This document shows positions 26,027-35,164 of a DNA stretch of 50,764 nt, one piece after another. The notes under the pieces were generated by a model that did no database searches, was not told where the DNA came from, and saw only the letters and a program-made list of their open reading frames with translations. Source of the stretch: Eutrophocola sp963925675 (GTDB lineage Bacteria; Pseudomonadota; Gammaproteobacteria; Pseudomonadales; Pseudohongiellaceae); contig CAWUSW010000018.1 of the NCBI GenBank assembly GCA_963925675.1, positions 1 to 50,764 of the forward strand. The letters run 5' to 3'. A program made the translations under genes and the position numbers. Position 1 is the first letter of the stretch; each line of letters opens with the position of its first letter.

Positions 26027-27997
26027 ATGACACACACAGGTAGTACTACTCAGACATTTGATGTCATCGTTGTTGGTGGCGGACATGCCGGCACAGAAGC
26101 GGCGCTTGCTGCTGCGCGTATGGGGGTTAGAACATTACTTGTTACTCACAATATTGACACCCTCGGCCAAATGTCCTGCAACCCTGCCATCGGGGGGATA
26201 GGAAAGACTCACCTGGTAAAGGAAATTGATGCTCTCGGTGGTGCCATGGCAAAAGCTGCTGATCTCGCCGGTATTCACTTTAGAACTTTGAATGGCAGTA
26301 AAGGACCTGCAGTGCGAGCAACCAGAGCACAGGCTGATCGAGCACTATACAAAGCGGCAATCAGGCATATGCTGGAAAGTCAGGAAAATCTCAGTATTTT
26401 CCAACAAGGCGTTGATGACCTGATTATTGAAGGCGAAACGGTTCAGGGTGTCGTCACCCAGATGGGCCTGAAATTTTTTGCCTCGCAAGTGGTTTTAACG
26501 ACAGGCACTTTTCTGGGTGGAAAAATCCACATCGGACTTAACAATCATGCCGGTGGCCGGGCTGGAGATGCGCCATCGATAGCGCTTGCTCAAAGACTTC
26601 GAGAGTTGCCTTTCAATGTTGGGCGTCTGAAAACAGGGACACCACCTCGACTTGATGCTGATACCGTAGATTTTTCCGTAATGGTTGAGCAAGCAGGTGA
26701 TACTCCATTACCGGTAATGTCATATCTCGGCGAAATAGATCAACATCCCCGACAAGTGAGTTGTTATATCACTGCAACAAATGAGAAGTGTCATGAAATC
26801 ATTCGTGGGGGGCTGGAATTTTCTCCAATGTATGCTGGAGAAATTGAAGGGGTAGGGCCACGCTATTGTCCGTCAATTGAAGATAAGGTGGTCAGGTTTG
26901 CTGATAAAAACAGCCATCAGATTTTTGTTGAACCTGAGGGGCTTAACAGTCGTGAGTTATACCCTAACGGGATTTCTACCAGTCTTCCCTATGATATTCA
27001 GGTGCAGTTAATTGCAGAAATTAAAGGCTTTGAAAATGCCCGAATTGTGCGCCCAGGCTATGCCATAGAATATGATTATTTTGATCCCCGGGATTTGACC
27101 TATTCCCTGGAAACGAAATTTATCAAAGGCTTGTATTTCGCCGGTCAGATTAATGGCACAACGGGCTATGAAGAAGCCGGTGCCCAGGGATTATTGGCGG
27201 GTATCAATGCCGCCCTGGCGATTCAGGAAAAATCCCCGTGGTGTCCAGGACGTGATGAAGCCTACATAGGCGTTCTGGTTGACGACCTGATTACTCAGGG
27301 AACTCAGGAGCCCTATCGTATGTTTACTTCAAGAGCGGAATACCGGCTTATGCTGAGGCAGGATAATGCAGATTTCCGTTTGACAGAGACTGGCCGCAAG
27401 TTCGGCCTGGTTGATGATATTCGGTGGCAGTCCTTTTCTGAAAAACAAGAGCAGGTAACGAATGAAAGCGCACGACTGGAGAGCACCTGGGTACAAACAA
27501 AAGGGTCCCTAAGTGAAAAAATTAACCCGCTTCTGGAAAAGCCCATTAGCCATGAATACACCTTGTCTGAAATCCTGTCGCGTCCAAAAGTGAGAATGAC
27601 AGACCTGAACCAGGCTTGCATAGATGAGGGAATTCTTGCTGAGCACCCCCATCCGCTGGTTGCAGAGCAGGTAGAAATCCGGATTAAGTATCAGGGTTAT
27701 ATCAATCGTCAGTACGGTGAAATAGAAAAACTCAAGCATCAGGAAAATACTGCTATCCCTGCTGATTTTGATTATCAGTCAATTTCTGGTCTTTCCAGTG
27801 AACTAACTCAAAAACTTGGCCAGAGCAGACCAGATAGTATTGGTAAAGCTTCCCGAATACCGGGTATAACTCCCGCGGCCATTTCCCTGTTGCTGGTTTA
27901 CCTGAAAAAACACCAGCATAAAAAACCTCGGGATATATCCTTATCACCCCAAGAAGCTGGGGAAGAGTTCAATAATAAGCAAGATAAGATTGCCTGA
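26027..27997 (+). CDS. mnmG: tRNA uridine-5-carboxymethylaminomethyl modification enzyme MnmG (GidA)
   Basis: 656 residues. FAD-binding partner of MnmE in wobble uridine modification. The dinucleotide fold motif is VIVVGGGHAGTEAALAAARMG, followed by the conserved CNPAIGGIGKTHLVKEIDALGG with its catalytic Cys. The segment GTTGYEEAGAQGLLAGINAA is the second FAD contact. A tail of about 20 polar residues extends past the usual C-terminus. The stop overlaps the rsmG start (TGATG), so mnmG-rsmG are coupled. Confidence 0.97.
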   Translation: MTHTGSTTQTFDVIVVGGGHAGTEAALAAARMGVRTLLVTHNIDTLGQMSCNPAIGGIGKTHLVKEIDALGGAMAKAADLAGIHFRTLNGSKGPAVRATRAQADRALYKAAIRHMLESQENLSIFQQGVDDLIIEGETVQGVVTQMGLKFFASQVVLTTGTFLGGKIHIGLNNHAGGRAGDAPSIALAQRLRELPFNVGRLKTGTPPRLDADTVDFSVMVEQAGDTPLPVMSYLGEIDQHPRQVSCYITATNEKCHEIIRGGLEFSPMYAGEIEGVGPRYCPSIEDKVVRFADKNSHQIFVEPEGLNSRELYPNGISTSLPYDIQVQLIAEIKGFENARIVRPGYAIEYDYFDPRDLTYSLETKFIKGLYFAGQINGTTGYEEAGAQGLLAGINAALAIQEKSPWCPGRDEAYIGVLVDDLITQGTQEPYRMFTSRAEYRLMLRQDNADFRLTETGRKFGLVDDIRWQSFSEKQEQVTNESARLESTWVQTKGSLSEKINPLLEKPISHEYTLSEILSRPKVRMTDLNQACIDEGILAEHPHPLVAEQVEIRIKYQGYINRQYGEIEKLKHQENTAIPADFDYQSISGLSSELTQKLGQSRPDSIGKASRIPGITPAAISLLLVYLKKHQHKKPRDISLSPQEAGEEFNNKQDKIA

Positions 27998-28653
27998 TGG
28001 ATTCTGAGCAACAGCAACTCAGCCAAAAACTGAAGCAACAGTTACAAACAGGATTGTCGAGCCTGGGTCTGGATTTGAGTAATGCCCAGCAGAATAAACT
28101 TGTTCATTACCTGATACTGCTGAATAAGTGGAATAAGGCCTATAACCTTTCCGGGATAAAGGAAATAGAGCAGATGCTCAGTTACCATTTGCTGGACAGT
28201 CTCGCCATAATTCCTCATATTGATGGCAATATAATTCTGGATGTTGGAACCGGGGCTGGTCTTCCAGGGATTCCTCTGGCAATTTTTTACCCGGATAAAA
28301 AGTTTTTCCTGCTGGATAGTAATGGCAAGAAGACCCGTTTTCTATTTCAGGTAAAAACTGAATTGGCTCTGGAAAATATAGAAGTGTTTCACAATCGAGT
28401 GGAGAGCTTTCAAAGCCCGGAACAAATTGATATTGTCCTGTGCCGAGCTTATGCCACCCTCGACAAGATAGCGATGCAATGCGGGCATTTATTGAATGAC
28501 GATAGCAAAATACTGGCAATGAAAGGTCAATACCCTGAAAAAGAAATAGCAGAATTACCAAAATCATATAAATTCAATAAGACTATTGAATTAAGCGTGC
28601 CAGGTGTTGAAGGGTATCGGCATCTGATTGAGATCGTCCCGGTAAGCGGATAA
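27997..28653 (+). CDS. rsmG: 16S rRNA (guanine-527-N7) methyltransferase RsmG
   Basis: 218 residues. Methylates G527 of 16S rRNA. The SAM site reads LDVGTGAGLPGIPLAIFYP and the conserved segment LNKWNKAYNLSGI precedes it, both typical. The ATG shares its first base with the mnmG stop. The gene for ParA begins 20 bp after the stop; the mnmG-rsmG-parA-parB order is common across Proteobacteria. Confidence 0.97.
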   Translation: MDSEQQQLSQKLKQQLQTGLSSLGLDLSNAQQNKLVHYLILLNKWNKAYNLSGIKEIEQMLSYHLLDSLAIIPHIDGNIILDVGTGAGLPGIPLAIFYPDKKFFLLDSNGKKTRFLFQVKTELALENIEVFHNRVESFQSPEQIDIVLCRAYATLDKIAMQCGHLLNDDSKILAMKGQYPEKEIAELPKSYKFNKTIELSVPGVEGYRHLIEIVPVSG

Positions 28654-28673
28654 TGAACAGGATTTTATAAAAA

Positions 28674-29507
28674 GTGAGCCATATTTTTGCTATAGCCAAC
28701 CAGAAAGGCGGAGTGGGTAAAACCACAACGACTGTCAATTTGGCAGCCTCACTGTCTCGCATGAATAAAAATGTATTGCTGGTGGATCTGGATCCTCAGG
28801 GTAATGCCACCATGGGTAGCGGCATTGAGAAAAATGATCTAGATGTAAGCATTTATGATCTCCTGGTACAGCAGGCGCTACTGGAAAATATCGTCCTTAA
28901 AACACCTGTAGCAGGTTTTGACCTGCTCCCCGCGAACTCGGATCTGACAGCAGCAGAAGTAGAGCTTTTGGATCAGGAAGGCAGGGATCACCGCTTGCGC
29001 GATATTTTAACTCAGTCAAAGGTGGCTTATGACTATATCCTGATTGACTGCCCGCCTTCCCTGAATATGTTAACCATTAATGCCCTAGTAGCAGCAGATG
29101 GGGTGTTGATTCCCATGCAATGTGAATACTACGCACTGGAAGGTTTATCGGCACTCTCCGGGACGGTTCAGGCAGTGGCGGCGGCTTTAAATCCGCGATT
29201 AAGTATCGAAGGGATCGTGCGAACCATGTATGACCCCCGCAACAAACTTTCACAGGAAGTCTCGGACCAGCTCATTGAATATTTCGGTGATACAGTTTAC
29301 AGAACAATTATTCCCCGCAATGTAAGGCTGGCTGAAGCACCCAGTTTTGGCGTACCGGTAATAGTGTATGATAAATCCTCGCGTGGAGCGTTGGCATATA
29401 TTGCCCTGGCAGGTGAAATTCTCAGGCGCCACAGCACCAAAAATAGTGAACAAACTCAAGCTGAAAGCTCTTCTGCGCCCACCAATGGCATAAGCGGGCA
29501 AATTTAG
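28674..29507 (+). CDS. parA: Chromosome partitioning ATPase ParA
   Basis: 277 residues starting at GTG 28674. The deviant Walker A motif is KGGVGKTTTTVNLA with signature Lys11 and Lys16; Walker A' and B are seen as LLVDLDPQGNAT and YILIDCPPSLN. The length and lack of an N-terminal helix-turn-helix mark it as the chromosomal type, which forms a DNA-bound gradient that pulls ParB-parS complexes apart. parB follows after 58 bp. Two parS sites lie at 17.16 and 17.80 kb. Confidence 0.97.
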   Translation: MSHIFAIANQKGGVGKTTTTVNLAASLSRMNKNVLLVDLDPQGNATMGSGIEKNDLDVSIYDLLVQQALLENIVLKTPVAGFDLLPANSDLTAAEVELLDQEGRDHRLRDILTQSKVAYDYILIDCPPSLNMLTINALVAADGVLIPMQCEYYALEGLSALSGTVQAVAAALNPRLSIEGIVRTMYDPRNKLSQEVSDQLIEYFGDTVYRTIIPRNVRLAEAPSFGVPVIVYDKSSRGALAYIALAGEILRRHSTKNSEQTQAESSSAPTNGISGQI

Positions 29508-29565
29508 CTCTCGCGGTAATATGTATCAGAACGGTAAAATTAAGTGATAAAAGTGGCAGCTAATA

Positions 29566-30507
29566 ATGGCAATTAAAAAAAGAGGCTTGGGCAGGGGGCT
29601 GGATGCTCTGCTGGGAACGGGAAACTCCGGTTCTGAAGCACAAAAATCACAAGTCGACGGTTCTGCCTCGCCTGCAACTCCTGTAGAGGTGTCAATTCAG
29701 CCTGACACACAAACTCACTCAGGCGATGAAAACAATACGCTTAAATACCTCCCCGTAGAGCTCATTCAGCCAGGAAAATACCAGCCACGCATTGACATGC
29801 GTCCTGAATCCCTTGAAGAGCTGGCAAGTTCAATCAGGGCTCAGGGGGTAATGCAGCCCATTGTTGTACGTTCCATCAGTAGCAATAAATACGAAATTGT
29901 TGCAGGTGAAAGACGCTGGCGAGCATGTCAGCTGGCAGGTCTGGACAAGATTCCGGTAATTATCAAGCAGGTTGCCGACGAAGCCGCCATTGCCATGGCG
30001 CTGATTGAAAATATCCAGAGGGAGAACCTGAATCCCATTGAAGAGGCTATGGCATTACAACGCCTGATAGAGGAATTCGAACTCACCCAGCAGGAAGCCG
30101 CAGACGCAGTAGGTAAATCCCGCACCACAGTCACCAATTTGTTACGTTTAATGAGCCTTAATCCCGATGTTCGCAGGCTTGTTGAGCATGGAGACCTGGA
30201 AATGGGTCATGCACGTGCACTTTTAGCTCTTCCATTTGAAAAGCAGGTGGAGGTAGCAAGAATGGTCACTGGCAAGGATCTGTCCGTGCGTCAAACTGAG
30301 GCTCTGGTCAGACGTTTACAGTCCGCAAAGGGTAAAAAAGCCCCGTCGGGTAAATTAGACCCTGATATCCGTCATCTGCAAGATAATTTAGCGGAAAAAC
30401 TTGGTACGCAGGTGATGATTCAGCACACAGCAAAGGGAAAAGGAAAACTCATTCTAAAATATAACTCCCTTGATCAGCTCGATGGCATTCTAGAACACAT
30501 AAAATAG
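29566..30507 (+). CDS. parB: Chromosome partitioning protein ParB
   Basis: 313 residues. It begins KKRGLGRGLDALLG, the ParA-stimulating N-terminus. The CTP-binding clamp motifs are GERRWRA and ENIQRENLNPIEEA; the helix-turn-helix that reads parS covers about residues 175-215 (LTQQEAADAVGKSRTTVTNL). A C-terminal dimer domain ends ILEHIK. The linker at 20-60 is Ser/Thr-rich. It lies directly before the ATP synthase operon, which has its own promoter. Confidence 0.97.
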   Translation: MAIKKRGLGRGLDALLGTGNSGSEAQKSQVDGSASPATPVEVSIQPDTQTHSGDENNTLKYLPVELIQPGKYQPRIDMRPESLEELASSIRAQGVMQPIVVRSISSNKYEIVAGERRWRACQLAGLDKIPVIIKQVADEAAIAMALIENIQRENLNPIEEAMALQRLIEEFELTQQEAADAVGKSRTTVTNLLRLMSLNPDVRRLVEHGDLEMGHARALLALPFEKQVEVARMVTGKDLSVRQTEALVRRLQSAKGKKAPSGKLDPDIRHLQDNLAEKLGTQVMIQHTAKGKGKLILKYNSLDQLDGILEHIK

Positions 30508-30538
30508 TGTAATTACTCGCTTTTTTTAGGGAATCAGG

Positions 30539-30567
30539 TTGTAGGATTTTCTGAAAATCAATATAAT
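30539..30567 (+). promoter_or_regulatory. Predicted ATP synthase operon promoter
   Basis: TTGTAG at 30539-30544 and a perfect TATAAT at 30562-30567, 17 bp apart. Transcription would begin near 30574, about 29 nt upstream of the atpI ATG. It is the best sigma70-like promoter I found in the window. Confidence 0.7.
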
Positions 30568-30602
30568 GCGCCCGGTCTAAAAGCACTGAAAAAACACTAT
30601 GT

Positions 30603-31046
30603 ATGGAAGCGTCCGGGGACGGTGACACAAACGGTCAGAATAAACAGGTTAACAAACCTGCCGCCGTTTCTAGAATAAAAGCGCCTCCACTCTACATAGC
30701 TTTTATAATCCAGTTTTTTATTTGTGTGATGCTGACATTGGCAGTCTGGCTTTTGCTGGATGCTGTAACAGCATATTCGGTATTGTTGGGTGGCTTAATA
30801 AGTATTGTGCCAAACAGCTATTTTGCCTGGAAGGCTTTCCGTTATCGCGGAGCGAGCAACACGCCATTGATTGTAAAGTCATTTTACGCTGGCGAAACAG
30901 GCAAACTGATTATGACAGGCGTAAGTTTCGCTTTGGTGTTTGGCGGCGTAAAACCCTTGAATGAATTAGCAGTAATTGTAAGTTTCATTATTGCTATTGT
31001 TGTAGGGCTTGTTACGAGCGCATGGGTTAGCATGGCTAAAAGGTAG
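30603..31046 (+). CDS. atpI: ATP synthase accessory protein AtpI
   Basis: 147 residues. A polar 24-residue N-terminus is followed by four hydrophobic helices (about 27-140). Segments such as YSVLLGGLISIVPNSYFAWKAF and KSFYAGETGKLIM match the AtpI family, which is linked to c-ring assembly and magnesium handling. It is first in the atp operon; the gap to atpB is 110 bp. Sequence conservation in this family is low, so position supports the call as much as sequence. Confidence 0.92.
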   Translation: MEASGDGDTNGQNKQVNKPAAVSRIKAPPLYIAFIIQFFICVMLTLAVWLLLDAVTAYSVLLGGLISIVPNSYFAWKAFRYRGASNTPLIVKSFYAGETGKLIMTGVSFALVFGGVKPLNELAVIVSFIIAIVVGLVTSAWVSMAKR

Positions 31047-31156
31047 GCGCCATTAAAACCAGGTAGTCAAAAAAGTAAGAAGTTTTTATACACAGACACG
31101 TATTTTATAACAAAGAACGCTTTAACAATTCTGGCGAATTAATAGAAAATTAACTC

Positions 31157-32020
31157 ATGGCAAGCGAAGCAATTAACGAAGAAGCAGGACATGTTGAAGC
31201 CCAAGCCCAGACACAGGGCGAATATATTCAGCATCACCTTCAGTTCCTTACTTACGGAAAGAACCCGGACGGTCACTGGGGCTTTGCTCATACTGAAGAA
31301 GAAGCTACTGAAATGGGCTTCTGGTCTTTTCATGTAGATATACTGGGCTGGTCAGTTGCCCTGGGCTTACTCTTTGTACTTTCCTTCAAGAAAATGGCCG
31401 ATAAGGCCAGTGTTGCAACACCATCAGGATTTCAGAATTTTGTTGAGTGGGTTTATGAATTTGTTAATCAAAATGTAAAAGATACTTTTCACGGCCATAG
31501 TTCACTGATTGCGCCATTGTCCATGACAATCTTCTGCTGGGTTATCCTGATGAACACCATGGACCTGGTTCCGGTAGATATCCTGCCCTGGATCGCACAG
31601 ACCATTTCCGGCGACGAGCATATTGCATTTCGTTCAGTACCAACGACAGACCCCAATATCACACTGGGCATGTCACTCAGTGTTTTCATCCTGATCATTT
31701 TTTACAGCATTAAAATCAAGGGTGTTGGCGGGTTCTTGAAAGAGCTGGCTTTTCAGCCCTTTGGCCCAATGATGATGCCTTTCAATCTACTAATCGAAGT
31801 GCCGACTCTACTGGCCAAGCCGGTATCACTTGGCTTGCGTCTTTACGGAAACCTTTACGCTGGTGAGCTGGTGTTCCTGCTTATTGCTTTATTTGGCTGG
31901 TGGCAGCTTCCTGCGCATTTCATCTGGGCAGCGTTTCATTTGCTGGTCATCCCGTTGCAGGCGTTTATTTTCATGATGCTGACTATTGTTTATCTAAGTC
32001 AGGCTTGTGAGGATCACTAA
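31157..32020 (+). CDS. atpB: F1Fo ATP synthase Fo subunit a
   Basis: 287 residues, inner-membrane subunit a with the two proton half-channels. The essential arginine lies in SLGLRLYGNLYAGELVF, and the last helices include LQAFIFMMLTIVYLSQA. The longer polar N-terminus with a conserved His/Asp-containing segment is typical of marine and Pseudomonas-type proteins. It is followed after 88 bp by atpE. Confidence 0.97.
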   Translation: MASEAINEEAGHVEAQAQTQGEYIQHHLQFLTYGKNPDGHWGFAHTEEEATEMGFWSFHVDILGWSVALGLLFVLSFKKMADKASVATPSGFQNFVEWVYEFVNQNVKDTFHGHSSLIAPLSMTIFCWVILMNTMDLVPVDILPWIAQTISGDEHIAFRSVPTTDPNITLGMSLSVFILIIFYSIKIKGVGGFLKELAFQPFGPMMMPFNLLIEVPTLLAKPVSLGLRLYGNLYAGELVFLLIALFGWWQLPAHFIWAAFHLLVIPLQAFIFMMLTIVYLSQACEDH

Positions 32021-32108
32021 GAGTCTTGTAAGAAATAAACATAACGAAAATTATACCGTTTTATAAAATCACTAAATAAGGTAATTACCTTAACAACTGG
32101 AGGAAGAA

Positions 32109-32372
32109 ATGGAGTCAATATTGGCTTTTACAGTACTAGGAGTACTGCTGGTATTAGGTATGGGTGCACTTGGAACCGCTATTGGTTTCGGTATCCTGGG
32201 CGGCAAGTTGCTCGAAGGTTCAGCTCGTCAACCAGAACTGGCCCCTATGTTACAGGGTAAGATGTTCCTGGTAGCCGGCCTGATTGATGCGGTAACCATG
32301 ATCGGTCTTGCTATCGGCATGTGGTTTACTTTTGCCAATCCTTTTGTTGCTGCGCTACTCGCGGCTGGTTAA
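32109..32372 (+). CDS. atpE: F1Fo ATP synthase Fo subunit c
   Basis: 87 residues, two-helix hairpin that forms the rotating c ring. The polar loop contains GSARQPEL, and the ion-binding carboxylate is the Asp in GLIDAVTMIG. The residues around it lack the Gln and Glu-Thr pattern of sodium-binding rings, so coupling to protons is expected. A ribosome binding site (GGAGGAA) stands before the ATG, fitting the high expression this subunit needs. Confidence 0.97.
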   Translation: MESILAFTVLGVLLVLGMGALGTAIGFGILGGKLLEGSARQPELAPMLQGKMFLVAGLIDAVTMIGLAIGMWFTFANPFVAALLAAG

Positions 32373-32458
32373 TCGACCTTTTTCGAAAGAATAAAGCATT
32401 GAATTGACAGCAATTAATTAGCGAACAATAGAAAGTACACTGGGTAAGAGGTGTTACT

Positions 32459-32929
32459 GTGAATATAACAGCAACAATATTTGGACAAATGATCGCCTTC
32501 GCGTTTTTCGTGTGGTTCTGCATGAAATATGTGTGGCCGCCGTTGACAAATGCGCTGGCAGAACGGCAAAAAAAGATTGCCGATGGTCTTGAATCAGCAG
32601 AACGCGCTGAAAAAGACCTCGAGCTGGCACAGGTTCAGGTGGCAGATCAGTTAAAAGAAGCAAAGGTTGATGCGTCCGGCATTATTGATCAGGCAAACAA
32701 ACGTGCGAGCCAGATCATAGACGAAGCTAAAGAACAGGCTCGTGAAGAAGGACAGCGCTTGATTGCAGGCGCCCAGGCAGAAATCGAACAGGAAGTTAAT
32801 CGCGCCAAGGAAAAACTTCGTACCCAGGTGGCAGCTATTGCCATTGCCGGTGCAGAAAAAATCCTTGAAGCAACGATTGATGAAAGCGTACATGCTGAGC
32901 TTGCAGAGAAACTTGCAGCCAGTTTGTAA
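32459..32929 (+). CDS. atpF: F1Fo ATP synthase Fo subunit b
   Basis: 156 residues starting at GTG 32459. One N-terminal membrane helix (about 5-27) anchors a long, charged, Ala-rich coiled coil that acts as the peripheral stalk. The segment WPPLTNALAERQKKIADGL just after the helix is typical of the family. It lies between atpE and atpH as in all gammaproteobacterial atp operons. Confidence 0.96.
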   Translation: MNITATIFGQMIAFAFFVWFCMKYVWPPLTNALAERQKKIADGLESAERAEKDLELAQVQVADQLKEAKVDASGIIDQANKRASQIIDEAKEQAREEGQRLIAGAQAEIEQEVNRAKEKLRTQVAAIAIAGAEKILEATIDESVHAELAEKLAASL

Positions 32930-32970
32930 TCAGTCAACGACGTTAATTGAAAACATAGATAAAAGACAAT

Positions 32971-33507
32971 ATGGCCGAGTTAACGACATTAGCAAGACCT
33001 TACGCCAGGGCAGCATTTGAAGTTGCCGTGGAATCTGAAAGCCTGGGCACATGGTCAAAGGATCTGTCCCTTGTGGCTGCAGTTGCTGGAGAGGCAGTTG
33101 TTAAAGCGGCGCTGTCTTTACCTTCATTAACAGGTGAAAAACAGGCGCAAACGTTGATTGACCTTTGTGGTGATGAGATTGGCGCAGCGGTGAAGAATTT
33201 CATCGCGATCCTTGCAGATAACAAGCGCATTGGCTTGATGCAGGAAATTGTAAAACTGTTCGAAACGCTGAAAGCTGTTCAGGAAAAGAAGGTTGATGTG
33301 AATATAACATCCGCCTTTCCGCTTTCAGATGGTATTGAAGCCAAGTTGACTGCATCTTTGAAAGAAAAGCTGCAGCGTGACGTGATTCTGCACAGTGAGA
33401 TTGATAGCACCCTGATTGGTGGCGCGATTATTCGCGCCGGCGATCTCGTTATCGATGGGTCGGTGCGCGGAAAACTGTCCAAGCTTGCTGAAGCCATGAA
33501 GGCCTGA
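32971..33507 (+). CDS. atpH: F1Fo ATP synthase F1 subunit delta
   Basis: 178 residues. It links the peripheral stalk to the top of the alpha3beta3 head. The N-terminal helical domain begins LTTLARPYARAAFEVA, and the C-terminal domain ends with the conserved LIGGAIIRAGDLVIDGSVRG pattern. It follows atpF by 41 bp and precedes atpA by 106 bp. Confidence 0.97.
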   Translation: MAELTTLARPYARAAFEVAVESESLGTWSKDLSLVAAVAGEAVVKAALSLPSLTGEKQAQTLIDLCGDEIGAAVKNFIAILADNKRIGLMQEIVKLFETLKAVQEKKVDVNITSAFPLSDGIEAKLTASLKEKLQRDVILHSEIDSTLIGGAIIRAGDLVIDGSVRGKLSKLAEAMKA

Positions 33508-33613
33508 AAATAGCGATACGGACAAAAATTAAACGAACTGAACAACCAAGTTAAAGGCAAAATTAAACTCACTAGATACCCTTAAACAGGGCTTGAGTTG
33601 AGGAAACAAAAAA

Positions 33614-35158
33614 ATGCAACAACTGAACCCTTCAGAAATTAGCGAAATTATTAAACAGCGCATCGACAGTCTTGATGTGTCTGCTCAGGCGCAGAACGAA
33701 GGCACCATCGTCAGCGTATCCGACGGTATTATCCGTATTCACGGTCTTGCCGATGTAATGTACGGTGAAATGATTGAGTTTGAGGGCGGTATCTACGGTA
33801 TGGCTCTTAATCTGGAGCGTGATTCAGTAGGTGCGGTTGTACTTGGTGACTACCAGAGTCTTGCTGAAGGGCAGACTTGTCGTTGCACACAACGAATTCT
33901 TGAAGTGCCGGTAGGCCCGGAACTGGAAGGCCGCGTTGTTGATGCCCTGGGTAATCCAATTGATGGCAAAGGCCCAATCAATGCAAAAGAAACAGACGCT
34001 GTTGAAAAAGTAGCTCCCGGCGTTATTGCCCGTCAGTCAGTATCTCAGCCGGTGCAAACCGGTCTAAAAGCTATTGATGCCATGGTGCCAATTGGTCGAG
34101 GACAACGTGAATTGATTATTGGTGACCGCCAGATTGGTAAAACAGCGGTAGCCATTGATGCGATTATTAACCAGAAAAATACCGGTGTTAAATGTATCTA
34201 TGTTGCGGTTGGCCAGAAGCAATCTTCTATTGCCAGCGTTGTACGTAAACTGGAAGAGCATGGCGCTATGGATCATACCATTGTTGTTGCAGCCGGTGCT
34301 TCTGACCCGGCTTCCATGCAGTTTATTGCGCCATACTCTGGCTGTACCATGGGTGAGTACTACCGTGATCGCGGTCAGGACGCCCTGATTATTTATGATG
34401 ACCTGACCAAGCAGGCCTGGGCTTATCGTCAAATTTCATTGTTACTACGTCGTCCACCAGGCCGAGAAGCCTATCCAGGTGATGTTTTCTATCTGCATTC
34501 CCGTCTGCTTGAAAGAGCTGCGCGTGTTAATGCTGATTACGTTGAAAACTTCACAAATGGTAAAGTAAAAGGCCAGACAGGTTCTTTGACGGCTCTACCA
34601 ATTATTGAGACCCAGGCTGGTGACGTATCTGCTTTTGTACCTACCAATGTAATTTCCATTACGGATGGTCAGATCTTCCTGGAAACCAACTTATTTAACT
34701 CAGGCATTCGTCCTGCGATGAATGCAGGTCTGTCTGTATCTCGTGTAGGTGGCGCAGCGCAAACCAATATCATCAAGAAATTGGGTGGTGGTATTCGTTT
34801 GGCACTTGCCCAGTATCGCGAGCTGGCAGCCTTTGCCCAGTTTGCTTCAGACCTTGATGATGCAACCCGATCGCAGCTGGAACATGGCCAACGTGTAACA
34901 GAGCTGATGAAGCAGAAACAATATTCGCCTCTTTCAGTGGCGGAGATGGGCATCGTTCTTTATGCCGCGAATGAGGGCTATCTAAAAGAAGTCGGATTGG
35001 ACAAAATTGCTGATTTTGAAGCTGGCTTGTTGTCCTACATGAATTCTGAATATAGCGACTTGATGAACAACATTAATGAAACCGGTGACTATACCGACGA
35101 TATTCAAAATTCCTTTAAAGAAGCACTGGATAAATTCATCTCAACCCAGAGCTGGTAA
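33614..35158 (+). CDS. atpA: F1Fo ATP synthase F1 subunit alpha
   Basis: 514 residues, usual length. Non-catalytic nucleotide-binding subunit. The P-loop is GDRQIGKTAVAID; the arginine-finger region and family signature appear as NSGIRPAMNAGLSVSRVGG. The N-terminal beta crown begins near residue 25. It is separated from atpG by 6 bp. Confidence 0.98.
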   Translation: MQQLNPSEISEIIKQRIDSLDVSAQAQNEGTIVSVSDGIIRIHGLADVMYGEMIEFEGGIYGMALNLERDSVGAVVLGDYQSLAEGQTCRCTQRILEVPVGPELEGRVVDALGNPIDGKGPINAKETDAVEKVAPGVIARQSVSQPVQTGLKAIDAMVPIGRGQRELIIGDRQIGKTAVAIDAIINQKNTGVKCIYVAVGQKQSSIASVVRKLEEHGAMDHTIVVAAGASDPASMQFIAPYSGCTMGEYYRDRGQDALIIYDDLTKQAWAYRQISLLLRRPPGREAYPGDVFYLHSRLLERAARVNADYVENFTNGKVKGQTGSLTALPIIETQAGDVSAFVPTNVISITDGQIFLETNLFNSGIRPAMNAGLSVSRVGGAAQTNIIKKLGGGIRLALAQYRELAAFAQFASDLDDATRSQLEHGQRVTELMKQKQYSPLSVAEMGIVLYAANEGYLKEVGLDKIADFEAGLLSYMNSEYSDLMNNINETGDYTDDIQNSFKEALDKFISTQSW

Positions 35159-35164
35159 AAAACA

